Assembly (NCBI GenBank): GCA_900316515.1
Contig: ONDE01000007.1
Location: 62,001-126,000, forward strand
From: an uncultured Bacteroidales bacterium
GTDB lineage: Bacteria > Bacteroidota > Bacteroidia > Bacteroidales > P3
Reading direction: 5' to 3'
Length of the DNA stretch: 64,000 nt
A program made the translations under genes and the position numbers. Positions 26,500 to 35,854 of the stretch are shown here, in pieces; the stretch's first letter is position 1; every line of letters begins with the position of its first letter. The notes under the pieces are model-generated. The model did no database searches. It was not told the DNA's origin and was given only the letters and a program-made list of their open reading frames with translations.

Positions 26500-28356
26500 A
26501 TGGTTGAAATAACACGTACGTTCGATTTGCTCGACCATCTGGTCGAGAACTTTCCGAAAGAAGACATACTTGCAGGAAAGGTGAATGGAGAATGGGTAAA
26601 ATATTCATCTCACGATTATTACAAATATGCTCACTATCTAGCCTACGGCCTGTGTGAGATTGGCCTCAAAGAGGGAGACCGTGTGGTGACCATGAGTGCC
26701 AACTGTCCTGAATGGAACTTCATCGACATGGCTCTGGCCCTGAGTGGCATCATCCATGTACCCATCTACCCCACCCTCAATACCGAGAGTTATCTGCACA
26801 TACTTCGCCACAGCGAGGCCGCGGCAGCGTTTGTGAGCACCAAGATGCTCCTCGGACGCCTCAAACCGGCCCTCGACCAGCTTGAGCAGCGTCCCCAGGT
26901 ATTCACCCTTGCCAACATCGAAGGCGAACACCGCATGCTCGAAATACTGAAAGCCGGTATCGCCAACCGCGACAAATGGATGGGCGAAATAGAGCGCCGC
27001 AAACGCGAAATAAAACCCGACGACTGGATGACGATGATCTACACCAGCGGCACCACAGGCTTGCCCAAGGGTGTGATGCTGAGCCACCGCAACCTCTGCT
27101 CCAACTTCTTGGCCCACGCACAGGTGAACCCCTGCGACCACCATTGCAAGTTCCTTTCCTTCCTGCCGCTCAACCACATATACGAGCGCTCGATGAACTA
27201 CCACTACCAGGCCAAAGGTATCAGCATCTACTATGCCGAAAACATGGGCACCATCCAGCAGAACATGCAGGAGATTGAAGCCGACGGCTTCTGCGCCGTG
27301 CCCCGCGTGCTCGAGATGGTGCACGACAAACTCTACGCCGCCGGCAAGGATTTCCGTGGCATGCGCAAGCGTATCTACGACTGGGCCTTCCGCCACGGCA
27401 AACGCTACGACTACACGCTCATCAAAAAGGTGAGCCTCTTCTACCAGCTGTCGCAGTGGTTCCTTGACAAGGCCGTGTACAGCAAATGGCGCGAAAAATT
27501 CGGCGGCAAACGACTGACAGTCATCACCGGTGGCAGTTCCATCCAACCCGACATGGTGCGCCTCTTCGCCGCTGCTGGCATCAACATCTACGAAGGCTAT
27601 GGCCTCTCGGAGACAAGTCCCGTCATTGCCGTCAACGACCCTGCACACCACCAGGTGAAGATTGGCACCGTAGGCCCGATACTGGAAGGCGTAGAGGTCA
27701 AGTTCGACGAGGACGGCGAGATACTCACCCGCGGACCGCACATCATGCTCGGATACTACAAAGACCCCGAATACACCAACCAGGTTATAGACGAAGACGG
27801 ATGGTTCCACACGGGCGACATCGGCGAGCTGGTGAGCGGAAAATACCTGAAGATAACCGACCGCAAGAAAGACATCTTCAAACTCTCGGCAGGCAAATAT
27901 GTGGCACCGCAGCTGATCGAGAACATGCTGCGCGGCTCGGAATACATAGAGCAAGTGATGGTCATCGGTGAGAACGAGAAACAGGTGGCGGCGCTCATAA
28001 GCCCCAACTTCAACACCCTGCACTACTGGGCCCTGAAACACCATCTGCACTACCGCGACAACAACGAGTTGGTCACCTTGCCGCAAGTCCACGACCGCAT
28101 GCGCAAGGAACTCGACGAGTACAACAAATCCCTGGCCCCGCACGAGCAGATTAAACAGTTCCGCATCGTCGCCGACGAATGGACCTCGGCCAACAACCTG
28201 CTTTCGCCGACCCTTAAGCTGCGCCGTGCACCGCTGATGGAAAAATACAAAGACCTGGTGGCAGACATTTACGGCAAGGACAAGCCCTCGTCGTCGAGCA
28301 TCTTCTCGGCCTTCAAGAGCGTGGAACTGCCCACAATGCCATGGGTAAAGAAATAA
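26500..28356 (+). CDS. fadD: Long-chain acyl-CoA synthetase (AMP-binding)
   Basis: A 618-residue adenylate-forming enzyme that activates fatty acids as acyl-AMP and then acyl-CoA. The P-loop-like motif is MIYTSGTTGLPKGVMLSH (near 181). YEGYGLSETSPVIAVND is motif 2, and GWFHTGDIGELVSGKYLKITDRKKDIFKLSAGKYVAPQLIE is the hinge and C-terminal domain. It resembles the FadD15-type membrane-associated synthetases common in Bacteroidota. Within this cluster it may supply acyl-CoA for the acyltransferases downstream. Confidence 0.92.
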   Translation: MVEITRTFDLLDHLVENFPKEDILAGKVNGEWVKYSSHDYYKYAHYLAYGLCEIGLKEGDRVVTMSANCPEWNFIDMALALSGIIHVPIYPTLNTESYLHILRHSEAAAAFVSTKMLLGRLKPALDQLEQRPQVFTLANIEGEHRMLEILKAGIANRDKWMGEIERRKREIKPDDWMTMIYTSGTTGLPKGVMLSHRNLCSNFLAHAQVNPCDHHCKFLSFLPLNHIYERSMNYHYQAKGISIYYAENMGTIQQNMQEIEADGFCAVPRVLEMVHDKLYAAGKDFRGMRKRIYDWAFRHGKRYDYTLIKKVSLFYQLSQWFLDKAVYSKWREKFGGKRLTVITGGSSIQPDMVRLFAAAGINIYEGYGLSETSPVIAVNDPAHHQVKIGTVGPILEGVEVKFDEDGEILTRGPHIMLGYYKDPEYTNQVIDEDGWFHTGDIGELVSGKYLKITDRKKDIFKLSAGKYVAPQLIENMLRGSEYIEQVMVIGENEKQVAALISPNFNTLHYWALKHHLHYRDNNELVTLPQVHDRMRKELDEYNKSLAPHEQIKQFRIVADEWTSANNLLSPTLKLRRAPLMEKYKDLVADIYGKDKPSSSSIFSAFKSVELPTMPWVKK

Positions 28357-28361
28357 ACAGG

Positions 28362-29177
28362 ATGACAACACTACGCAGAGACATACAGATTATTGCACTG
28401 GCACTGCTGCTTTTGTCGGGCTGTTCGCCAAAGTACAAATACGTCTATATCGAAGACGCCCCGCGCGACAAGGAGATGGCCATTGCCAACAACTACAGCA
28501 CCACCATCTTCCCCGGCGACCAGCTGTACATCTACACCTACAGCCAGACTCAGATTGCTGTGCAGCCCTTCAACGAAGAAACCCGCGAGGCCACCATCAC
28601 CGACAGCCAGCAGAAAAGGGTTACAGTGAAGAACAAGGATATAAAGGGCTATATCGTCGACGGCAACGGCAACATACAGTTCCCTGTGCTAGGCGATATC
28701 AACACCACAGGCCTCACACTCGACGGACTGGCTCGCGAAATTGAGGCACGCCTCATTGAAGGACGCTACGTGAAAGACCCACTGGTGACAGTAAGTCTGA
28801 TGAACTTCCGCGTGACAGTGGTGGGCGAAGTGACGAAGCCGCAGCTGCTGCATGGTAGCGGCAACCGCATGACGATATTAGAAGCCCTGGCAAAGTGCGG
28901 CGACGTGACGATGGACGGTATTCGCACCAACGTGAAAGTCATTCGCACCAACGGCTCCGCGCAGACCATCGACAGCATTGATCTTACAAGCAAAACAATG
29001 CTCAACTCGCCATACTATTATCTGCACTCTGGCGATATAGTGTATGTTGAACCTACATACCGCAAGAAACGGAAAGCATGGCGCGACGAAGACTGGCCCA
29101 GATATCTAAATATGGGTGCACAGACTGTGCGAATAGCCTATCATATAGTGTACTATTATTACGTCATAAATAGGTAG
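28362..29177 (+). CDS. Polysaccharide export lipoprotein (Wza/SLBB-type)
   Basis: A 271-residue outer-membrane lipoprotein. Signal peptide and lipobox are LLLLSGCSPKYKYVY, with the lipidated Cys near residue 22. The polysaccharide-export domain is 'IFPGDQLYIYTYSQ... GYIVDGNGNIQFPVLGDINTTGLTLDGLAREIEARLIEGRYVKDPLVTVSLMNFRVTVVGEV'. An SLBB domain follows (NRMTILEALAKCGDVTMDGIRTNVKVIR). Wza-type proteins form the outer-membrane exit for capsule or exopolysaccharide. No glycosyltransferase or Wzc-like gene is adjacent. I use the ATG at 28362; an earlier in-frame ATG lies inside the synthetase gene. Confidence 0.83.
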   Translation: MTTLRRDIQIIALALLLLSGCSPKYKYVYIEDAPRDKEMAIANNYSTTIFPGDQLYIYTYSQTQIAVQPFNEETREATITDSQQKRVTVKNKDIKGYIVDGNGNIQFPVLGDINTTGLTLDGLAREIEARLIEGRYVKDPLVTVSLMNFRVTVVGEVTKPQLLHGSGNRMTILEALAKCGDVTMDGIRTNVKVIRTNGSAQTIDSIDLTSKTMLNSPYYYLHSGDIVYVEPTYRKKRKAWRDEDWPRYLNMGAQTVRIAYHIVYYYYVINR

Positions 29178-29179
29178 TG

Positions 29180-30034
29180 ATGGACCCAAGAGCAGAGAGC
29201 ATAGGAGAAAAATACATAGATCTGGGGAAGATTCTGGCTGCAAAGAAAGTGAAGGCTCCCAAGTTCGTGTTACGACTGGCCGAACGTATCCTGCATATCC
29301 CCGACATGAACCGCGGCATATACTATAACCGCGAATATTTCGGGCTCGACTTCGTGTACAAGTTCCTTGAAGGGCACGACGAGCAGGACCTCCATGTTAC
29401 CATACAAAGTCGCGGCGAGGAAAACATACCCACCACGGGCTACCCCATGATTGTAGGCAACCACCCGCTGGGCGGCCCCGACGGACTGGCACTGATGGGA
29501 GCCGTGGGACACGTGCGCAAGGACATCAAGTTTCCCGTGAACGACTTCCTGCTCTACCTGCCAGGACTTAAAGAGCTGTTCTATCCCATAGACAAAGTGA
29601 ACAAGACGCGCGCACTGGCAAGCCTCGAAGAAGCCTTCGCCGGCAAGACTGCGCTGCTATACTTCCCAGCAGGCCTCTGCTCGCGTCTGCAGAACGGCGT
29701 GATCAAGGACCTAGACTGGAAGGCCACCTTCATCAAAAAAGCCGTGCTCTACCACCGCGACGTGGTGCCTGTGTTCACCGATGCCCACAACCGCATGAGT
29801 TTCTACCGCATGGCAAAACTGCGCAAAGCACTTGGCATACGGTTCAACTTCGAGATGGCCCTGCTACCCGCCGAGATGTATGCCCAACGCGGCAAGACCT
29901 TCGGCATCACCTTCGGCAAAGCCATCCCTTGGCAGACCTTTGACCAACGCCATACAGCTCAGGAATGGGCCCAGATGGTGAAAGACCATGTGTATAAACT
30001 GAAAGACAACCCGGAAGCAACCTTTGAAGTATGA
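29180..30034 (+). CDS. glsA: PlsC-type O-acyltransferase, probable glycine-lipid synthase component GlsA
   Basis: A 284-residue acyltransferase. The acyl-acceptor motif MIVGNHPLGGPDGLAL (near 96) is the PlsC-family His/Asp motif in the form seen in OlsA/GlsA-like proteins of Bacteroidota. ALLYFPAGLCSRL is the second conserved block. In Bacteroides, GlsB N-acylates glycine with a 3-hydroxy fatty acid and GlsA adds the second acyl chain to the hydroxyl. The next gene is a GlsB-like N-acyltransferase overlapping by 4 bases, which supports the pair. The ATG at 29180 is preferred; a GTG one codon earlier is also possible. Confidence 0.78.
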   Translation: MDPRAESIGEKYIDLGKILAAKKVKAPKFVLRLAERILHIPDMNRGIYYNREYFGLDFVYKFLEGHDEQDLHVTIQSRGEENIPTTGYPMIVGNHPLGGPDGLALMGAVGHVRKDIKFPVNDFLLYLPGLKELFYPIDKVNKTRALASLEEAFAGKTALLYFPAGLCSRLQNGVIKDLDWKATFIKKAVLYHRDVVPVFTDAHNRMSFYRMAKLRKALGIRFNFEMALLPAEMYAQRGKTFGITFGKAIPWQTFDQRHTAQEWAQMVKDHVYKLKDNPEATFEV

Positions 30035-31197
30035 CAGACCTGAGTTACATAGCCCCGCCCGTTGACAGGGAACTAATAAAGAAAGAGCTTAAGCAGAAGC
30101 ATTTCCTGCGCAAGACCAACCGTGGCAAGAAAGAGATTTACATCACCACGGCACACCTCTCGCCCAACATCATGCGCGAGATAGGCCGTCTGCGCGAACT
30201 GAGCTTCGCCACCGACGGAGGCGGCACCGGCAAGGAAGTGGACATCGACGAATACGACACTCTCCCCGACCCCTACTGCTGCAAGCAGCTCTTTGTGTGG
30301 GACACCGAGAACGAAGAGATTGTGGGTGGCTACCGCTACAACCACGGCAGTACCATGATGCATCGCGAAGACGGCACCATAGCCACTCCCACGGCCGAGC
30401 ACTACCAGTTCAGCCAAGACTTCCTGGACAACTACCTGCCCTACACCGTGGAATTGGGCCGCGCCTTCGTGCAGCCTGCCTACCAGCCGTCTACCGATGT
30501 ACATAAAGGCCTCTACTCGCTCGACAACCTGTGGGACGGCATCGGAGCCCTGGTGCTGGAGTTCCCCGAGACACGCTACTTCCTTGGCAAGATAACCATC
30601 TACGACTCGATGGATACCGAAGCACGCGACCTGATGCTCTTCTTCTACCAGAAATACTTCCCCGACCCCGACGGGCTGATGTGGCCTTTCCACCCCACAA
30701 AAGTCCAGATGGACTACAACACACTGGTAAAACTCTTCAACGGCCGCAACTACAAGGAGGACTACCAAATACTGCTGCACGCCGTGCGGTCGCGCGGATG
30801 CACAGTGCCGTCACTGGTAAACGCCTACATGAACCTCAGCTCGACAATGCGCTACTTCGGCACTTGCCCCGACCACGGCCTGCCAGGAACCAACGGCATC
30901 GGCATCCTCATAACCCTCAAAGACATCAACGAGGATAAACGTCTGCGACACATCGAAAGCTACATCGACAAGAACGCAAAACTCGACCGTCGACGCCTGT
31001 TCAAAATCGACATGCGCCGCCTGCCTTGGTGGAAAAAAACCAGCGACGAGGAAGCCGAATCGCTGCTGGAACTGCGTGACCTGAAGGACAAGCAGCGTAT
31101 GCGCGATGCACTGGAAGAAAAGAAGCGGGAACTGAAGAAAGAACTTAAAACCATCAAGCGTGCCAGCCGACAGCTGAGGAGGGACAATGACAATTAA
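30031..31197 (+). CDS. glsB: GNAT-type N-acyltransferase, probable glycine-lipid synthase component GlsB
   Basis: A 388-residue OlsB-family 'hemolysin-like' N-acyltransferase. Core features are 'RGKKEIYITTAHLSPNIMREIGRLRELSFATDGGGTGKEVDIDEYD', 'YRYNHGSTMM' and 'VELGRAFVQPAYQPS', then the C-terminal domain with 'ISSTMRYFGTCPDHGLPG'-like sequence. Relatives transfer 3-hydroxyacyl groups from ACP to amino acids (ornithine in OlsB, glycine in Bacteroides GlsB). A basic coiled tail (EEKKRELKKELKTIKRASRQLRR) follows. Coupling with the upstream PlsC-like gene supports amino-acid lipid synthesis. Which amino acid is used cannot be read from sequence. Confidence 0.78.
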   Translation: MTDLSYIAPPVDRELIKKELKQKHFLRKTNRGKKEIYITTAHLSPNIMREIGRLRELSFATDGGGTGKEVDIDEYDTLPDPYCCKQLFVWDTENEEIVGGYRYNHGSTMMHREDGTIATPTAEHYQFSQDFLDNYLPYTVELGRAFVQPAYQPSTDVHKGLYSLDNLWDGIGALVLEFPETRYFLGKITIYDSMDTEARDLMLFFYQKYFPDPDGLMWPFHPTKVQMDYNTLVKLFNGRNYKEDYQILLHAVRSRGCTVPSLVNAYMNLSSTMRYFGTCPDHGLPGTNGIGILITLKDINEDKRLRHIESYIDKNAKLDRRRLFKIDMRRLPWWKKTSDEEAESLLELRDLKDKQRMRDALEEKKRELKKELKTIKRASRQLRRDNDN

Positions 31198-31789
31198 AAG
31201 TGCGGTGTTCACGGTGAGCAGTCCTTCGTGGCGCAAATGCCCGCAAGATGGACGGCCGGAATATGCCTTCATTGGAAGGAGCAATGTCGGCAAGTCATCG
31301 CTCATCAACATGCTTACGGGCATCAAAGGCCTTGCCAAGACCAGCGGTCGCCCAGGCAAGACACAACTTATTAATCACTTCCTCATCAACAATGATTGGT
31401 ATCTAGTCGACCTGCCGGGATACGGCTATGCCCGCACCAGCAAGTCGACCCGCGAGCAGTTCAGCGCAATGATACGCGAATACTTCCTACACCGCGAGGC
31501 ACTGGTCAACACCTATGTGCTTGTGGACAGCCGTATACCGCCACAGCGCATAGACCTGGAGTTCATTGGCTTCCTCGGACAGAACGGAGTGCCACTGACC
31601 ATTGTTTTCACCAAGACCGACAAAGAGAAACAACGCGAGGTGATGGGCAACATAAAGAAACTGAAACAAGCCCTGAGCGAAATGTGGGAAGAACTGCCTC
31701 CGATGATACTCACCTCGTCGCTTACCGGCTATGGCCGCGATGCACTGCTGGAACAAATAGAGACAATAAACACTAGCATACAACAATGA
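31187..31789 (+). CDS. engB: Ribosome biogenesis GTPase EngB (YsxC/YihA)
   Basis: A 200-residue TRAFAC GTPase that assists 50S subunit assembly. G1 is GRSNVGKSSLINMLTG (near 28), G3 is VDLPGYGYARTSK, and G4 is TKTDK. The conserved GLAKTSGRPGKTQLINHF switch segment is present. Family length is about 200. It overlaps the upstream acyltransferase by 11 bases and dacB by 4 bases. Confidence 0.95.
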   Translation: MTIKSAVFTVSSPSWRKCPQDGRPEYAFIGRSNVGKSSLINMLTGIKGLAKTSGRPGKTQLINHFLINNDWYLVDLPGYGYARTSKSTREQFSAMIREYFLHREALVNTYVLVDSRIPPQRIDLEFIGFLGQNGVPLTIVFTKTDKEKQREVMGNIKKLKQALSEMWEELPPMILTSSLTGYGRDALLEQIETINTSIQQ

Positions 31790-33237
31790 AAAAGATACTA
31801 TTTGTCATTACCTTTATTACAACCACTCTGCTCTCGCTACATGCGCAGCAGACTGCCGACCTCGAGAAACTGGTAAACCAGACTCGACGCGAGGCAGGCA
31901 TGCAGCACGGGGTGTTGGCAGTGACGGTGTACAACGTCAACACTAACAAGGTTATCTACAGCCAAAACGGAGATCTTTCAGTTACGCCGGCCTCTGTGGC
32001 CAAACTGTTCACCACCGGCGTGGGGTTCGCCCGCTTGGGCAAAGACTTCCGCTTCACCACCAAGATAGCGGTGCGTGGCGACATCGACCGCGACGGAGTG
32101 CTACACGGCAACATATACATCACCGGAGGAGGCGACCCCCTGCTAGGTTCGTACCGCTACCGCCAGACAACCCCCGACACCCTCTTCGAAAGCTGGGCTA
32201 CAGCCATAAAGAAGAAAGGTATACGCAAGATCGATGGACGTGTATGCTACAACAACTCTATCTTCGATGAACAGAACCTACACGATAGCTGGCAGTGGGG
32301 CGACGTGGGCAATTACTATGGTGCTGGAGTCAACGGATTGAACTTCCACGAGAACATGTACTTCGTATACTTCAACCCAGGCAAGAAGTTGGGACACCCG
32401 GCCTCAGTCGTGCGCACAGTCCCCAAAAACCTTGACATACACGGAACATGCGAGGTGACTACCGCTGGCGAACATACCGGCGATCATGTGGTCATATACG
32501 GCACACCCACCTCCAAGGAGCGCCTCTATCGCGGCACCGTACCGTTGGGCAAAAAAGACTTTCCCGTGCGCGGTGCCCTACCCAATCCGGCACGCACCTG
32601 CGCCGACCTCCTCGCGTCATACCTGCGCACCCACGGCATCAGCATATCGTCGAACTCCATGCAGGTATATACCACTCCCGACAGTCTGCGGCAGGTTGTT
32701 GACTACAGCAGCAGCTCGTACTATACCATCGCACAGTATACCAACCTCACCAGCAACAACGTCTATGCCGAGAGCATCTTCAAATACCTGGGCTATGCCA
32801 AATACGGCCTCGGCAGTTTCACTAATGGCAGCCGCGTAGTGATGGATTGGTTCAAAGAGAAAGGCCTCGATGTCGGAGGTGTATCCATTGTCGATGGCAG
32901 CGGGCTGTCGCGTCTGAACCGCACAACCACCGACTTCCTGTGCCGCTACCTTGCAGCTGTCAGCAAGGAATCGTACTTCGACGAGTTCCTGCAGTCGCTG
33001 GCAAAAGTCGGCGAGAGCGGTACAGCCAAGAACATGCTTCCTGGTCTGCCCATGGGCATCACCGTAAGGGTGAAGACAGGCTCGATGGACGGCGTGAAGT
33101 CGTACGCAGGCTATGTGCTCACACCCCACGGACAAAAACTCGCCTTCGCCATCGTGAGCAACGGCCACGACTGTTCTGACAAGGCGGTAGCCGAAAAGCT
33201 TGATAAGATTCTTTACAAGATAGCAACGATGTACTAA
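31786..33237 (+). CDS. dacB: D-alanyl-D-alanine carboxypeptidase/endopeptidase (PBP4, DacB)
   Basis: A 483-residue family S13 penicillin-binding protein of the periplasm that trims or cleaves peptidoglycan cross-links. Signal peptide is residues 1-20. The three active-site motifs are S70-VAK (TPASVAKLFTTG), the SNN-type motif in NLTSNNVYAESIFKYLG, and KTG in VRVKTGSMDGVKSYAGYV. The start overlaps the engB stop by 4 bases. A hairpin terminator follows. Confidence 0.93.
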   Translation: MKKILFVITFITTTLLSLHAQQTADLEKLVNQTRREAGMQHGVLAVTVYNVNTNKVIYSQNGDLSVTPASVAKLFTTGVGFARLGKDFRFTTKIAVRGDIDRDGVLHGNIYITGGGDPLLGSYRYRQTTPDTLFESWATAIKKKGIRKIDGRVCYNNSIFDEQNLHDSWQWGDVGNYYGAGVNGLNFHENMYFVYFNPGKKLGHPASVVRTVPKNLDIHGTCEVTTAGEHTGDHVVIYGTPTSKERLYRGTVPLGKKDFPVRGALPNPARTCADLLASYLRTHGISISSNSMQVYTTPDSLRQVVDYSSSSYYTIAQYTNLTSNNVYAESIFKYLGYAKYGLGSFTNGSRVVMDWFKEKGLDVGGVSIVDGSGLSRLNRTTTDFLCRYLAAVSKESYFDEFLQSLAKVGESGTAKNMLPGLPMGITVRVKTGSMDGVKSYAGYVLTPHGQKLAFAIVSNGHDCSDKAVAEKLDKILYKIATMY

Positions 33238-33245
33238 GAAAACAG

Positions 33246-33278
33246 TGGGGGCCGTGCCTTTGGCGCGGCCCCCTGTCT
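33246..33278. terminator. Hairpin between convergent dacB and mreB
   Basis: A GC-rich inverted repeat (GGGGCCGTGCC, TTT, GGCGCGGCCCC) lies between the converging stops of dacB (33237) and mreB (33284), followed by TGTCTTTT. It probably terminates dacB and possibly both genes. Confidence 0.75.
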
Positions 33279-33283
33279 TTTCA

Positions 33284-34309
33284 CTATCGGATAAGGAAGG
33301 AGAACTTGTTGAAGTTCTTCAAGGCTATGCCCGTGCCTCGGGCCACGGCGCGCAGCGGGTCTTCGACAACGTGCACCTGCAGCTTGGTCTTGCTGCTGAC
33401 ACGCTGGTCGAGGCCACGAAGCAGTGCACCGCCACCGGCCAGATAGATACCGGTCTTGTAGATATCGGCAGCAAGTTCGGGAGGAGTGGCACCAAGGGTG
33501 TCGAGGATAGCCTGCTCAATCTGTGCTATTGAACGGTCGAGGGCATGGGCTATCTCCTTATAGTTTACGCTTATCTCCTTAGGCAGACCCGTGAGGAGGT
33601 CGCGGCCAAGGGTACGGTAGTCCTCTGGCGGGTCGGCAAGCTCACTGACAGCAGAACCTACGGCAATCTTGACCTTCTCGGCCATACGTACACCGATAAT
33701 CATGTTATGCTGTTTCTTCATGTAATCCACCACATTTTCGTTGAAGACGTCGCCAGCCACCTTGATGGAGGTGTTGCAGACAATGCCACCCAGCGAGATG
33801 ACGGCAATCTCGGCAGTACCGCCTCCGATGTCCACCACCATGTGGCCCTCGGGCTGCAGCACATCGATACCGCTACCGATGGCGGCGGCCATAGGCTCGT
33901 GGATCATGCGAATCTCTTTGGCACCAGCCTGCTCGGCACTCTCACGCACGGCACGCTCCTCGACGTTGGTGATGCCGCTGGGAATGCAGATGACCATGCG
34001 CAGCGACGGCGGCAGGAACGAGCGGTTGACATTGGTCATGCCGATAAGCTCGCGGATGAGGTGCTGCGCCATCTCGAAGTCGGCAATGACACCTCCACGC
34101 AGCGGACGCACGGTCTCGATATTCTTATTGTCTGTGCGACCGTCCATACGCTGGGCTTCCTTGCCGACGGCAATTATCTTGTTGTTGTTACGGTCGTAGG
34201 CCACTATCGACGGCTCGTCGATAACAATCTGGTCGTTATATATCACAATGGAGTTGGCGGTGCCGAGGTCCATTGCCACTTCGCGGTTGAAGAAAGAAAG
34301 TAAACCCAT
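33284..34309 (-). CDS. mreB: Rod-shape-determining actin homologue MreB
   Basis: A 341-residue bacterial actin that organises lateral cell-wall synthesis at the inner membrane. Phosphate-1 is AMDLGTANSIVIYND, phosphate-2 is HMVVDIGGGTAEIAVISLGG, and the adenosine-binding segment is GIYLAGGGALLRGLDQRV. It lies 16 bases after purH, as in many Bacteroidota. However, mreC, mreD, pbp2 and rodA, which often follow, are absent; the next gene is dacB on the other strand. Confidence 0.96.
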   Translation of the reverse strand: MGLLSFFNREVAMDLGTANSIVIYNDQIVIDEPSIVAYDRNNNKIIAVGKEAQRMDGRTDNKNIETVRPLRGGVIADFEMAQHLIRELIGMTNVNRSFLPPSLRMVICIPSGITNVEERAVRESAEQAGAKEIRMIHEPMAAAIGSGIDVLQPEGHMVVDIGGGTAEIAVISLGGIVCNTSIKVAGDVFNENVVDYMKKQHNMIIGVRMAEKVKIAVGSAVSELADPPEDYRTLGRDLLTGLPKEISVNYKEIAHALDRSIAQIEQAILDTLGATPPELAADIYKTGIYLAGGGALLRGLDQRVSSKTKLQVHVVEDPLRAVARGTGIALKNFNKFSFLIR

Positions 34310-34324
34310 ATAAACTTAATCGTA

Positions 34325-35854
34325 TTAGTGTTTGAAATGACGTTTGCCGGTGATGGCCATACCCATCTTGTTCTTCTCGCAGTAGTCGATGCTGTCCTGG
34401 TCGTGTATGCTGCCGCCGGGGTGCGCCACGGCGACGATGCCGGCCTCGTGGGCTATCTCCACGCAGTCGGGGAAGGGGAAGAAAGCATCGCTGGCCATCA
34501 CGGCGCCGTTCAGGTCGAAGCCGAACGACTGGGCCTTGGCAATGGCCTGGCGCAGGGCGTCGACGCGGCTGGTCTGGCCGGTGCCGCTGGCATAGAGCTG
34601 CTTGCCCTTGGCCAGCACGATGGCGTTGCTCTTGGTATGCTTCACGAGGATGGTGGCGAAAGCCAAATCCTCGGCCTGGGCCTTGGTAATCTTGGTGCTG
34701 GTCACACTCTTATCCATGTCCTTGGCGGTGGGCACCACATTGTCGCGGTCCTGCACCAGCACGCCGTTGAGCACCGAGCGGAACATCGGGTCGGCCATCT
34801 TGAAGCCTTTGCGGCGCAGGATGATGCGGTTCTTCTTGCCTTTGAGCACTGCCAGGGCGTCCTCGTCATAGTCGGGGGCTATGCAGACCTCGAAGAATAT
34901 CTTGTGCATCTCGTCGGCAACATCCTTGGTCACCTTCTTGTTGCAGATGAGCACGCCGCCAAAAGCACTGACGGGGTCGCCGGCAAGGGCATCCTTCCAG
35001 GCCTCGAGCAGGGTCTTGCGCACGGCCATGCCGCATGCGTTGTTGTGCTTGAGGATGGCGAAGGCTGTCTGGCCCTCGAAGTCGTCGATAAGGGCACAGG
35101 CAGCGTCGATGTCGCCAAGGTTGTTGTAGCTTATCTCTTTGCCGTTAAGCTTGTCGAAGCAGCCCTCCAGGTCGCCGTAAAAGACGCCCTTCTGGTGGGG
35201 GTTCTCGCCATAGCGCAGCACCTCGCCGTTGCGGCAGCTCTGCTTGAACACGGGCAGCTGCTCGGTCTCGTTGAAGTGGTTGAAGATGGCGGTGTCGTAG
35301 TGACTGCTCACGTTGAAGGCGTAGGCTGCAAAGCGGTGGCGCTGCTCCAGGGTGGTGCAGCCGTCCTGCTCCTTATAGATGTCAAGGAACTCTTTGTAGT
35401 AGTCCACGGCGGGCACTATAACCACGTCGTTGAAGTTCTTGGCGGCAGCACGGATAAGGCTGATGCCGCCGATGTCAATCTTCTCTATGATGTCCTGCTC
35501 CGAGGCGCCGCTGGCCACAGTCTGCTCGAAGGGGTAGAGATCGACGATGACGAGGTCGATCTCCGGTATCTCGTATTCTGCCAGCTGCTCGCCGTCGCTG
35601 AACATGTCGCGGCGTGCCAGTATGCCACCGAAGACCTTGGGGTGAAGCGTCTTCACGCGGCCGCCGAGAATGCTGGGATAGCCCGTCAGGCTTTCCACAG
35701 CCACCGGCTGGATGCCGAGACCTTCGATAAACTTCTGGGTGCCGCCGGTAGAATAGATGGTGACGCCTTGAGCGTCGAGTGCGCGAACTATGTCCTCCAG
35801 TCCGTCCTTATAGAAGACCGACACAAGGGCTGATTTTATCTTTTTAGGTTCCAT
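34325..35854 (-). CDS. purH: Bifunctional AICAR formyltransferase/IMP cyclohydrolase PurH
   Basis: A 509-residue enzyme that performs the last two steps of purine synthesis. The N-terminal IMP cyclohydrolase (about 1-190) shows 'STGGTQKFIEGLGI' and 'GGRVKTLHPKVFGGILARRD'. The C-terminal formyltransferase shows 'RYGENPHQKGVFYGD', 'LKHNNACGMA' and 'SDAFFPFPDCVEIAHEAGIVAVAHPGGSIHDQDSI'. Length matches the family. A consensus promoter lies 87 bases upstream. mreB is probably co-transcribed. Confidence 0.97.
   Translation of the reverse strand: MEPKKIKSALVSVFYKDGLEDIVRALDAQGVTIYSTGGTQKFIEGLGIQPVAVESLTGYPSILGGRVKTLHPKVFGGILARRDMFSDGEQLAEYEIPEIDLVIVDLYPFEQTVASGASEQDIIEKIDIGGISLIRAAAKNFNDVVIVPAVDYYKEFLDIYKEQDGCTTLEQRHRFAAYAFNVSSHYDTAIFNHFNETEQLPVFKQSCRNGEVLRYGENPHQKGVFYGDLEGCFDKLNGKEISYNNLGDIDAACALIDDFEGQTAFAILKHNNACGMAVRKTLLEAWKDALAGDPVSAFGGVLICNKKVTKDVADEMHKIFFEVCIAPDYDEDALAVLKGKKNRIILRRKGFKMADPMFRSVLNGVLVQDRDNVVPTAKDMDKSVTSTKITKAQAEDLAFATILVKHTKSNAIVLAKGKQLYASGTGQTSRVDALRQAIAKAQSFGFDLNGAVMASDAFFPFPDCVEIAHEAGIVAVAHPGGSIHDQDSIDYCEKNKMGMAITGKRHFKH

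Noticed and set aside
21993..28356. Aryl polyene or flexirubin biosynthesis cluster.
   Set aside because: The set lacks ACPs, ammonia-lyase, glycosyltransferase, LolA-like protein and MMPL exporter genes expected for such clusters; the KAS enzymes look like ordinary FabH and FabF.
26638..28371. A long (577-codon) open frame on the minus strand opposite the acyl-CoA synthetase.
   Set aside because: It is the antisense shadow of a clear AMP-binding enzyme with all family motifs; its translation is rich in Val, His and Leu, has no recognisable domain, and is explained by high-GC codon use.
34328..35833. A 501-codon plus-strand frame opposite purH, and similar long frames opposite transketolase C-subunit (46185-47306) and pfkA (40086-41300).
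   Set aside because: The opposite strands encode well-known enzymes at full length. The antisense frames show Val/Leu/Gly/His-biased composition and no motifs.
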